DNA of 64,000 nt from Trichosphaerium sp. ATCC 40318 (Eukaryota; Discosea; Flabellinia; Trichosidae), in contig JALMLS010000285.1 of NCBI GenBank assembly GCA_038496445.1, positions 62,001-126,000 of the forward strand, in the 5' to 3' direction. Under the pieces are notes generated by a model. That model saw only the letters and a list, made by a program, of their open reading frames with translations. It did no database searches and was not told the origin of the DNA. Below, one piece after another: positions 25,624-36,657 of the stretch. A program made the translations under genes and the position numbers. Every line of letters starts with the position of its first letter. Positions within the stretch are counted from its first letter, which is position 1.

Positions 25624-26985
25624 TTACATAGTTTTTCTACGCTTTACAGTACGTTCAAGGTCGCCAATACGCTCTTCAAGCAGTTTGCCATGAAGGCTGA
25701 AAAATTGGAACATCTTTTCAGCGAGGTCTCCGTGAAGCTCTACCTGTCTGTCTAGCATAGAGTGAACCTCGCAAGATGATGAGGGTAACTTAAACTGGTA
25801 GTCGCGTTTAGTGTCGTTCTGTCCGCGTATAATTCGGTCCTTTTCTGTAGTGTCTACAACAGAGTTGAACCAATCCTTGTTGAATCCAATACTGGCTCTT
25901 GGAGGGCGCCCTCTTGGCCTAGGAACTGAAAGGTTTCGAGGAGATTTCTTTCCGTTACGCAATTTCTTTTTAGGCGGTGGGCTAGCTGTAGGGTTTACAC
26001 CATTCTTTTTACGCTTTCTCCTTATCGGAGTGTAAGATTTATCAATATGAAGCTGGTAACCCGAGATATCATCCTCAAATGCGTCTACATCGCGTAGAAC
26101 AAAGGTTTCCAGATCTACGTGCTTCTTGTAAATGAATCTCTGAGATTTCTTCGTTGAGCCTTTCAAAAACTTTTTGCAGTCCGGAACTTCTGTGAAATGC
26201 TTGACACAACATTTTCTAATTAGAGTAGAAGGATAATTCGCGTCTATGCTATTTGTAGCAAAAACTTCGTTATCATCACAGTTTTCTACATATTTCTTTG
26301 TCACTTCAAGTTCTTCGTCATCAGGCGTTTCTTGTTGTTTATTTACAATTTCTGTAAGCAACTCGCCCTTCCTAAACACAATGTGAGACACTAGCGTCGC
26401 TTTACTCAAAGATTCTCCATTTTTTTTTTGTGTAAAGTAAAACTTTAATAACGTCAAAGAAGACAAAAAGACACATCAAAAAACAAAATTAAAAATAATA
26501 AAGAAAATCAATAAAATAGCAAAGGTAAAAAAAAAAGCTCACCGCCAAAACCATTGATATTCGAACCACCTTTTCCTGCCCATCTCGTACATACCAACAA
26601 TGCGCACGATAGGGAACGGTGTAGATGGAAAATTTACTTCTAGGCAATCATAAAGTTTCAAATTCTATAACAGCAAGTTAGTAAAACCTTTTTAAATCTC
26701 GCCTGCTGTATACTCACAATCTTTTGGCGAGGTTGTCGCATCTATGAGTGATTAGAGTTGGAAGTTTTATATTATTGACTTGCCTCATAGGTGCAATTGA
26801 GGTAATACTCTCTAGACGCAATAGTTGTATACGCATCACCCCATTTTGTGTGGCCAGAGCGAGCTAAGATGTAATTTTGGTTCTATACGATGTTTAGCGC
26901 ACTTTAATGGCGAGTAAAAGGTAAAACGAACCTTTGCTGTTCCATTGCCTTTACTCCTGCATCCTTTGCGCTTTCTCGTTGCCAT
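25624..26985 (-). CDS. BAH-domain protein with AT-hook and coiled C-terminus
   Basis: Starts MATRKRKGCRSKGNGTAK. The BAH domain spans several exons: 'LKLYDCLEVNF', 'VRIVGMYEMGRKRWFEYQWF', 'RKGELLTEIV', and 'EVFATNSIDANYPSTLIRKC' with 'CVKHF'. After it come a basic linker ('PIRRKRKKNG'), an AT-hook ('PRPRGRPPRAS') and a leucine-rich C-terminal helix ending VKRRKTM. BAH domains read nucleosomes or histone marks and AT-hooks grip the minor groove, so this is probably a nuclear chromatin protein. One intron (about 26742-26789) appears to use a GC donor (GAG|GCAAGT) with an AG acceptor. The start is 109 bp from, and divergent to, the phosphofructokinase gene. Confidence 0.75.
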
Positions 26986-27094
26986 AAGGCAGGTGATGCA
27001 TTAATGTGACTATGCGCTGTGGTATGTGAATGGAAGGAAAGCCGTTGAAATAAAAAATCTAAGAAATATGCTCCACTCATTACTACCATCAACA

Positions 27095-30000
27095 ATGGCA
27101 ACGACGACTGTGACTAAGCGTATAGCGGTTATGACGAGCGGCGGTGACGCCCAGGGCATGAACGCTGCGGTTAGAGCTGTTGTAAGAAAGGGGTAATGTT
27201 CACACTTTTTACTCTGTAAAACTTTGCTCATGAAATCGTTACAGCATCGTAGAAGGCGCTGAGGTGTTTGCCATTTATGAAGGATACTCTGGCATGGTTC
27301 GTGGTGGGGATTCTATCAAAAAACTTGCCTGGGATGACGTTGGCGGTGTTCTACAAGAGGTACATGGCGTAGTTCGTTTTTTTTTGGGTTGTACTTTACC
27401 GACACTTTACGACTATTCTTACAGTGCTCAGGGCGGTACTTTTATAGGCTCTTCGCGTTGCGCAGAGTTTAGGACCAAGGAGGGACGTCAAACAGCAGTA
27501 CTTAATCTTATTACAAACGGCATTGACAGACTCATATGCATTGGTGGCGATGGTACACTAAACGGGAAAAAATCGTTTTCCGATTTGGCGAGGCGCTAAA
27601 ACCTTTAAGGTAGTTTAACTGGCGCTAACATCTTAATGAAGGAGTGGCCTACGCACGTTGAGGCGCTCTTTAAAGCGAAAAAAATTACAAAAAATACAAA
27701 AGTGCGTATTTTCCGCCGTGACGTCACGGAAACCGTGCTTATTTAGGTGCTTAGGACAACCACGCACGCTTACGTATTGTTGGCCTGGTAGGATCGATTG
27801 ATAACGACATGGTTGGCACAGAGTGGACTATTGGTTGTGGTGTGTACTCGTTTTTCTTACACTTCTTCATCCATCTTACTTCATTTCTTAAGATTCTGCT
27901 TTGACCAGAATTGTTGAAGCCATAGATGCCATTAGTAATACTGCCGCCTCTCATCAACGTACTTTCATCATTGAGGTTATGGGAAGAAACTGTGGTTGGC
28001 TGGTGAGTTATTCTTAGGTGAACTGTGTTTGTTGAGTATAATTTTAAGGCACTCATGGCAGCTATTGCTACTGGAGCAGATTGGTTTTTTATTCCTGAAA
28101 TGCCTCCTCCAGACACGTGGCAAACAGAAATTGTCAAAGATTTGAAAGATGTATGTCAATAGAGCATGTAAGTGGTTCAATGTATTTAATTTCTTGTAGC
28201 GCAAAGCTCTTGGTAGAAGACAAAATCTTGTAGTACTTGCTGAAGGTGCTAAAGATAGATCCGGTAATAATATTAGCGCTGAACAGGTCCTGAGACCCTT
28301 TGACAATCTTGGATTATATTGATATTTATGTAGGTCAAAAAGTTGCTCGAAGGTGGTCTTGGTGCTTGTACGATTGTTTCACTATACTATAAATCTGACC
28401 TGTATGTAGCTGTGCGTATTACTGTCCTTGGACACGTTCAAAGAGGAGGAAATCCATCTTGTTTTGATCGAGTTATTGTGCGTTCCTTAACTTGCCCATA
28501 TTAAAATTTAACTACTTCCAGTCAACTGTCAAAGGTATCCGTGCTGTAGAAGTAGCTTTACAAGACAGCGAGAAGGATGAAGCTTTCCTTGTTGGTATCG
28601 AAAACTTTTTACCTGTAGTGCGGCCTCTTATGGAGTTTGTCGAAAAGGTAAGCATTTACTGTGTCATCTTTTGTTAACTCTACAAGACCCAATCCGTAGC
28701 TAAACTCACAGCAACTAAACAATTCGACGAAGCTATGAAGATGAGAGGCGAAGGTTATATTTATGCTTACGAGATGCAATGCAGAATTGCAAGAACTCCA
28801 AGCCCAGTTGTTGTTAAAAAGGTACTAGCACTAGCCGGTTTTGAGTCTATTCTTAAAAGATCCTAGAAACACGCTTTCGCCATTATGCATATTGGTGCAC
28901 CAGCGCCAGGTATTAATAACGCTACGAGAGGAGCTGTTCGATGGATAATGCAAGCTGGTGCGCTTAGAATTGATGTAAGTTTCACCTAATAGTTGCATAG
29001 GTCATGACGCTTTTGGAATTCAAGGAGGTGTAGAAGGATTGGCTAAGGGTAATCTAAAGCCTATGGGATGGATGGACGTAGATGGATGGGCGAGAAAAGG
29101 TGGATGTTATCTAGGAACTACAAGAACACAACCAGGAGATATGCTTGCTGATATGTCCAAACACTTGATCGAAAACCAGATAAAGGTTGATTCTTTTGTG
29201 TTTTTCCTTAGTGATTATTTTGTAGGGATTGGTTATCATCGGTGGTTGGGAAGCCTATGCTGCTATGATTACAATGTGGGAAGCTCGGTATGTTATAATA
29301 ACAACTTATTGATTTAAACACGCTTACAGTAGTTGTTTAGTAAGGTACATAAGGGATTCAATATTTCACTTATTTGCGTCCCTGCTACTATTTCAAATAA
29401 CTGCCCTGCGACACGAGTCTCTATTGGTTCTGATACAGCCCTAAATGTTATTGTTAGAGTACGTTGAACTTATTAGTAGTAGCATTTTAAAACTCATCAA
29501 TATGTAGTCTGCGGATACAGTTAAGCAATCGGCATATGCTACGGGCAACAGAGTATTTGTGATGGAAGTCATGGGTGGCAGGTATGCTTGGTTAAACAAT
29601 ATTTTATTTAAAACTAATTCATCGAAGATGTGGTTACTTGGGCTTATTAGGTGCTATTGGTGGTGGTGCACAATCAACATATTTACCTGATCCACCAAGC
29701 GGTACTCCAATCAGGCTTAGCCGTTTAGCGAGAGATATTGCAAAGTTCAAGGTACATTCCTATTTCTTTATCCTCGGCTTACTTTGTTAGTCACGTGCTA
29801 CTACATACCATCGCTCAGCTAGTCTTGTTATAAATTGTGAAAAAGCAAGCTCTACTTATGATACCATTACTTTGCGTAAAATTTTTGAAGAGGAGAGTGA
29901 TGGCATGTTTAGTGTAAGACATCTTGTTGTAGGACACATTCAACAGGTAACCAAAAAATCAAACTGAATAATTATCTTATTGCATACCTAGGGTAATACA

Positions 30001-30368
30001 CCATCTCCTCAGGATAGAATTTCAGCCGTATTTGCTACTAGAAAAGCGGCGTGCATGGCTATTGGTAACGTTGACTCTCCTGTCTGTGGAGCCATATGTA
30101 CGTAGCATTCCGAATCTACTGAAGTATCCCAAAACTGATTTTTTATTGCTACAGATATTTCTACAGAAGGTGCCAAGTTTGTTGACTTGAAAGACTTCAA
30201 ATCTAACATGGATTTTACAAATCGCCGTCCAAAAGAACAATGGTGGCAAGAGCTTTTACAGGTTGTAGGTCAACTTAGAAGGCGTCCAGAAAAGTATGTT
30301 AAGCCTATTGTTGTTTGTTGAACTAACACAATATCTGTAGATTTCAATGTGAAACTTGTAAAAAGTGA
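27095..30368 (+). CDS. PFK: ATP-dependent 6-phosphofructokinase, two-domain eukaryotic type
   Basis: The start [20 protein letters not shown] runs into the N-terminal catalytic half: '[15 protein letters not shown]', '[10 protein letters not shown]', 'CIGGDGSLTGAN' after removing a 57-nt intron, '[11 protein letters not shown]' with the catalytic aspartate, '[11 protein letters not shown]' and 'GHVQRGG'-like '[15 protein letters not shown]'. The second half repeats the fold in regulatory form ('VMEVMGG', '[20 protein letters not shown]', '[18 protein letters not shown]'). It is about 770 residues long, as in animal and fungal PFK-1, and sits in the cytosol at the committed step of glycolysis. 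About fifteen short introns. GGDG rather than GGDD argues for ATP use, not pyrophosphate. Confidence 0.9.
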
Positions 30369-30493
30369 GCTGGCCATAGACTATAAGGCGTGTTTCGTTT
30401 ACCAAATAAAACTGTTGTGCTTGCTTATAAATGTTGTATGTTGATTCGCTCAATGGTGGTATAGACAATTAATTATGTAACAAGAAAAACAAC

Positions 30494-33261
30494 ATGAGAA
30501 AATCGCTCTGGGGTCAATCATATTCTCCAATTCTTTTCGCAGCGAAAGCAACAGACACATCTCAATCTGACATGAAGAAGCAAACTACTCTTAATTTTAA
30601 TACTGGTGGAAAAACGCAAGCAAGTTCGAAGAAGAGACCACCTCCTGAATCAAAAGACACGCCACCACGCAAAAAGGCTAAGAGAGAGGGCAAAGAAGAG
30701 AGTTCCGTAGAGGAAATTGAAAATGTACTTAATTATTGTAACGGTTTGCATTAAATGTTGTTTAGTGGTCTGATGATGATCTACCAGTGAAACCTGGGCT
30801 TGTGGCACCAACAAAAGCAGAAAAGAAGCCAATCACTAACGCCTTTCGCCAATACGCGTCTAAAAGGGCTGCTAATAGCCCCTCAGTACCAACATGGTAC
30901 TACAACGCCGGTAAATCATGGAGCGCGTACACAACGGCTACAAGCGCCCGAATTGAAGCTGCATATAAATCACGCAAGCAGCACGTTGTCAGAGTGGACG
31001 GTTTGCGATTTGTTGATTTGTCAAAACTGATACAACGGTACGGATCCATCTCAACAACAATGGTAGTAATAACTAACTGGCGTTTACAGCCGTTATGACG
31101 ATTACTTTTCCACGCGCTGTCGTAGTATAAAGCGTGAAGGTCCTGGAGGCGCAGCCAAGCCCATAGCACCTGTGACAATAACGACACCAATCAATTTCCA
31201 GTGGGCATGGCGAAACGATAAGGGCGCTATGATACCATACGAGCCAGCTGTAAATGCTGTTTTAGAGGAAGCCTACAAAAGGAAACACCCAAAGTGTTCC
31301 GTAGACAAGTGCGTAGACTATGCTTCTTTTCAGAAAACATTGTCTTAGTCACGTTTATAGGGAGAGGTTTGTTGAATTTAAGACAATGTCACAAAGAAGG
31401 ATGGATAATCCTGGTAAATGCCGTATTGTTAAGCGTCAGCATGTAAAAGTGCCTACAACGCCAGCTAATGTTGCAGCAAATATACCAGCTGATTTAACGC
31501 CTGTATGGTCGTGGCTTAGAAATGATAACGTTTGGGTACACCATGTGCAGCATTTTTTTTTCTTCTCTGCTCTTTTTTTTTATTGTCTTTTTGTTTGAAG
31601 ATTGTGGACTTGCAACCTTGTATTAAATGTTGTGTTAAGGTTCCATATGCCAAAGAAATTATAGAGAATATCGAGAGAGCTTTTATACATAAAGATGAGA
31701 CTAAAGTCAGAGTTGACGATGAGCGTTATGTTGATCTAGTTAATTTTCTTCAGAGGTAACTCATTTCAGCTCTTCACTTACCAAACGTTATTGTTTTGTT
31801 TCTTTTTCTACAATTGTACTAACTTTGTTAAAAAGGAGGTATGATGGGTTTGATAGAAAGAGATATATCAAGCGGACAATACCTTTCAGAGTGAGTTACT
31901 CATTTCATTTTTTTCTTCTAACCAATCTATCTATCAAGAAAATTCAAGCTTCTGATGACCTTACGCCAGCACAAAAACAACGTGCAGAGAGGAGCCGCAA
32001 AGAAGCACTAAAGAGGTTAGCTATACTAAATGAAAAAAAGAAACAGCAAGGATTCTACTCTAAGAATAAACCGCCTGTGAAAAAAAGTCCATATTTCAAC
32101 AAATCAAAAAAACCTACTGGAAAAAAAGCTATTCTATATGATGTCATGAATGATGATGACGATGATGTATTGATATTATCAGCGTCAGATATCCCAAAAA
32201 CAGAAGACAAGGAGAACTACATAGTAGTTAACTTTGATAGCGATTCAGGTGACTTCAAAACTAAAATTATTTTTCTTTTTCTGGTTCAACTTTTTGCTAA
32301 CATACTCTCAAGATGGCGAGTCTGAATCAGTTGTTGATGATCCTCTTAAAGACAAAGACGTTCTTCGCGCTGAAAGGCGTAAAAAATACAAATGTGGTGA
32401 TAAATTCACAGTGCTTGCAGATGTACCAACATGGGCACAAACACTAGTTCATGTGAGTTATTATCTTTTTTCTTTTGTTGTTCAACTTTGTGCCTGTCTT
32501 ACAATTCTATTACTTAGAAAAAAGCTGTTGCTGCTGAGGAACCAAAATTTGAGCCTAGCAATGAAATGAATACTATCGTATCAATATGGAAAGGTGACAT
32601 AACTTCGTTAGGTATAGTTTGTTAAAATTGCTACAGGGTTTCTTTTTTAACATAAACTTGTAGAGGTGGATGCAATTGTTAATGCAGCCAAGCCTTCACT
32701 TTTGGGTGGTGGAGGTATTGATGGAGCTATACATAAAGCTGCAGGAAAGGGTCTTGTAAATGAATGCGCTTTAATAGGTGGTTGTGATCCTGGGGAGGCA
32801 AAGGTACTGAAAGGACTAAAGTGAAGTTGAACCAGTTTTTTTGTTTCCACAAATCTAACTCGAAAATAGATCACCTTGGGTTACAAACTACCTGCACTTC
32901 GCGTTATACATACTGTTGGACCTATTGGAGAAGATGCAGATACTCTACAAAAATGCTACATTAACAGGTATTTGTTTTTTCTTTCTCCAATACATGATTT
33001 TTCTCACTTTTTTCTAGTTTAAACAAAGCCAAGAAAAGGAAATTGAAGACCATTGCGTTTTGTTGTATATCAACTGGTATTTATGGATATCCAAATAAAG
33101 AAGCTGCACATGTTGCTTTAAAGACAGTGAGAACTTGGCTTGAAGATGAAGACAACAAATCTGCTATGAAACGCATTGTTTTTTGCGTCTTTTTGAAGAA
33201 AGATGCTATTCTGTACAGTAATTTGATGAAGAAATATTACTTCTCAGCAGTACCAGAATAA
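30494..33261 (+). CDS. Triple WWE-domain protein fused to a MacroD-type macro domain
   Basis: A lysine/proline-rich N-terminus holds 'KKQTTLNF', a short PIP-like motif, and a nuclear-localisation-like basic run. Three WWE domains follow: '[20 protein letters not shown]' (about 30890-31135), '[17 protein letters not shown]' (31190-31440) and '[16 protein letters not shown]' (31495-31885), each ending in a conserved R-I/S-I-K-R. After a basic and acidic linker comes a macro domain with '[20 protein letters not shown]', 'GAIHKAAG', '[12 protein letters not shown]' and '[15 protein letters not shown]', the MacroD1/2 ADP-ribosyl-hydrolase pattern. WWE domains bind poly-ADP-ribose, so the protein probably recognises PAR and removes the terminal mono-ADP-ribose in the nucleus. 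Nine or so introns, no PARP domain. Confidence 0.82.
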
Positions 33262-33606
33262 TTTCACTGTAATAAAGTATTATTAGATAAACTCTCATAT
33301 TGATGAAGTCTGCTGCAATTTTTTTTTCACGTGAACCTGGAAAACCTTCACGTGATTTTGCTTTTTGGTTGCTACACCAAAGTCTGTTTAAAGTACCCAC
33401 CACGTTCATTTGCAAAGTTTTAAGTTATTAAAATAGACTTGTGCTTTAGAGAACATCAACGTGTCAAATCAAAACAAAATAAAAAAAAGTGTAAACATCT
33501 TTGCAAAGAATCTCCCAGTACACAAATCCATTAATATATCACTTTATTGTAAACTCTTGTACATTTACTACCATGTCTTGGTTTCTTTTGTAACCAGCCA
33601 ATTCTG

Positions 33607-34995
33607 TTATCTCTCTGTGTCAATTGTAACAATAGTACCAATTCGGCTATTGGTTTTATTATTAAGCCTATAAGGGTAAATGATATTCCGTATTTTAGGA
33701 ACAAAGATCGCCACAGCCGCTACGACCACAACCAATACGATAACTATTACGACTAAAATCATAACCAAAGCGAGTGGACCACTATTCTGTTCATCTTCGT
33801 TACATGCACTTCCAATAAGTACAATCAATTGACCAACTTGATTAATTCCTACGCCATGAGTATAAGTGAAAAAAAAGTCGAAGTTTTTTATGAAAGTTCT
33901 CGAACCTTCTTTAAAGCAAGCATCTGACCTTGATAGTGTTACATTATCTAAATCTATTTCACAAGCATCCGTTGAATTTATAAGAGGTATTGTTGAAGCA
34001 GACTGTGCGAAAGAGTTAAGTTAGAAAAAGGATCAAATCAAGTCTTCTGAGACAAACGTACATCATCTTGTATGTCTATCGTTATATTCCCTTGAAAAGT
34101 GACGCAACCACCAATAGAAATACTTGATTCACCAGAAGCAGTTAGTGTTGTATTACCCAGAAATATGATATCTCCTACACGTAGAAATTGTCAGTAAGGA
34201 TTATTTTATTTTGTCGTTGAAACTGAATAAACCAAAAGTACCAGGAACAATGACTGTTTCATCAATTACAGAAGCATCACCGTCAACATAGGCTGGTGGA
34301 TGTTTTTCGTCACTACAAACTAAAGCTCTCGCTTTTCCACAAGGAATATCATTTAAACCTGTAAACGGTCACGTGATTAGCCTTATTTTTATTAATTTTA
34401 TTCGTACCTCCACGCCTACTCTCCATACATCTCTCAGGTTCTCCGTTGTCGTCTACAAAACTTGGTTGACCAATGAGGAAGTTTTCATTCAGAAATTGTG
34501 GAACATCGTCATCGTATGATGTGAATAGAGTGGTTTTAGTAAATGACGTGTTGTCACTTTGCCAGTAAAAAGTTGACAACGCTTCAACACATTTTGTACA
34601 GTTTCCTCCTTGTCTACAGTCACTGCATGTATTGGAAGAATAGTTCCGTGGTCCAACACGCTCTGCGTTTAGCCAATAACCTCTTGACCCAACAGCAGGA
34701 GGAAGTTTATCTTGAAACTCTCTTGTTCTGGCTTCTACAATAGTCGAGTTCCTACATGAAGTTTGTACCGTTATGTCGATAATAAAATAAAAAAACGAAC
34801 AATTAGTAACACAGACGCTAGTTATGAATTGGGTTGAGAAAAAAAGCGATTTTTAATATGTTACCACGTGTAAGCGTACCTCATAGTGCATTCATCACCC
34901 CCTTTTTTAAAATCCATTCTTTTGGTGGAAATCTCTACTGGTAACAGCAACAATAACGATATAAGTAGAAAACCTGCTTTATATAGATACGCCAT
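33607..34995 (-). CDS. Type I membrane protein with C-type-lectin-like ectodomain
   Basis: Starts MAYLYKAGFLLISLLLLLPV, a signal peptide. The cysteine-rich ectodomain has 'GYWLNAERVGPRNYSSNTC', 'CSDCRQGGNCTKCVEAL' and a closing 'LNDIPCGKARALVCSDEK', which looks like the end of a C-type lectin fold. A second module, 'GDIIFLGNTTLTASGESS' with 'ISIGGCVTFQGNITIDI', resembles a module in the DNRLRE protein at 44-45.7 kb. A membrane helix 'ALVMILVVIVIVLVVVVAAV' and a short cytoplasmic tail ending VTIDTER complete it. It is probably a surface recognition or adhesion protein with several N-glycosylation sites. The lectin assignment rests on cysteine and Trp placement only. Confidence 0.6.
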
Positions 34996-35124
34996 GTCGT
35001 TTTATGATACGAAAAGTTACGAATGATCACAAGATTTTGGCTGGCAAAAGTCAACAACGAAAAGCTGTCATTGCTGATGGGTGTTACTGTGTGTTACACG
35101 CTTAAATAAATATTCATCCTCCAT

Positions 35125-36468
35125 TTAGATGATGGACTTTACAGCAAGCTGTAAGGTTCTATAAATTTGTTAAGAAGAAAGAAAAATGTAAAAGAGTAAA
35201 AGTATGTACAGTTGTTGTGATTTTTTTAACCAGGCTTTGTTAAATCTTTTCATTTCCCAAATCACATCTGGGTACAATTGTTGTAAAGCGGCTGGGTAGT
35301 ACCTATACATGTATTTTCCCCCGAGAAATTCAAGTTGTCTCGTAGAAACACGGTACCTAATCCCAATCAGACTATAAAAATAAAAACTACAAAGTTCATA
35401 AGTTACCATTCAGAAGGCGAACTGATACCATAATGCGCTCTTACACGCTTCAAAAATTGAACCTGACTCTGCATAGTACTCCAGCGACCATTGCGCCTTT
35501 TTTTGGGTGGAAAAAGCCGTTCAAGTGCGTTTGGTAGACTTGTGTACCTAAAAAGAAAAGAATTAATATAATTTCAGATACAAAAGAAAAGAAAGACCTT
35601 GCTAAGATTGTTTCTCCTCCAGCATCAACAATTTGATCCCTGGTGACATGATTCCAACATTCCTTCTCGTAAACACGTAATTGTTGTCCAATGACATTAA
35701 ACATATCTCTCTGGCGAGTGAGGCTGTCCCAGTAGTCAATAGGTAAGAATCTACCAAGAATGAGGTTTTTATCGATTATTTTTACCGCTTGGACTCACGA
35801 AAACTTCCAAGGGAGCCAATTATGTGTTGGGTATAACGCTTGCAAACACTTCGACAACGACAAATTGTACCTGTGTAAAAAGTCAACAAACCTATTATTC
35901 ACTTGCACTTATCGATATGCTAGTGCACTACGGGTGTACTTACATGCGTAAAACAGCGTATCCTTCTGGTGTCTTCTCAAACACGCCCTGTGGTACTTTG
36001 TACCAACCATCAAGATTCTTGACATTTAATTTTTTGGCAGTAGTGTTAACGACTGTTTGTTGGTGTTCAATTTGAGTCCAATGGCGTTGAGGTGCTTTTC
36101 TAATGCAATGTTTAGATGTAACAATGTGTTGTGTGCCCTCGTACTTGAAGCGCCATAGTGCCCACGCATAGCGTGGATATACGTCCTGCAGAGCTTTTGA
36201 AACAGAATTACCGTATCTACAACGCGTTAGACAAAAAGAGTGCAAATTGCTGTTGTGCTGACACGCTTAGTACGCCCCCACCACCTTTGGCGTGAATTTG
36301 TCGCGCTGTAGCATTATACCAAGCTTCTAAGTGCGTTACGCCAAGTTTTTTGCCAAGTTTATCAAACGCTTTCGCTCTATTGTCTATACGCGTCCAAGTA
36401 CCTCTGTATCAATTAGAAGAAGCTTTTTCTCTGCCAAGAACTTACCGACAAACTGCGTTTGTGCTCAT
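35125..36468 (-). CDS. LDxWY-module protein without nuclease domain (copy D)
   Basis: Starts MSTNAVCRGTWTRIDNRAKA. Modules read 'THLEAWYNATARQIHAKGGG' with 'YPRYAWALWRFKY', then 'QRHWTQIEHQQ' with 'KNLDGWYKVP', then 'DYWDSLTRQRDMFNVIGQQL' with 'CWNHVTRD', and the terminal variant module 'SEWYRVSTRQLEFLGGKYM' with 'YRYYPAALQQLYPD'. An intron at 35357-35406 splits the same Trp codon as in copies A, B and C. After the last module the reading frame ends in a short tail (LTLQLAVKSII) at 35125, where the other copies go on to a nuclease domain. It is therefore a truncated or module-only member. It is divergent from copy C with 189 bp between starts. Confidence 0.68.
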
Positions 36469-36657
36469 CACTGTCACATTGCTCTTTTGAAGTTAACGTG
36501 CTGTGGCTCTGCTTCACGTGGGCGGTTGACTTTTTTTTTATTGTGGCTTAACAGCTCGTTAGAAGTCTTGTTCGCCAGTTTTCCAGCTCCATCAGCAAGT
36601 GATTACCATTTGGTCGTGTAATTTGACATTACATCCAAACGTTGGCATACAACGCTC

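Noticed and set aside
27095-30368. Pyrophosphate-dependent phosphofructokinase
   Set aside because: The protein is the double-length animal/fungal form and keeps GGDG at the ATP site, whereas PPi enzymes typically have GGDD.
36331-36621. Plus-strand frame upstream of copy C
   Set aside because: It is antisense to the first exons of copy D, which has module motifs and splice sites.
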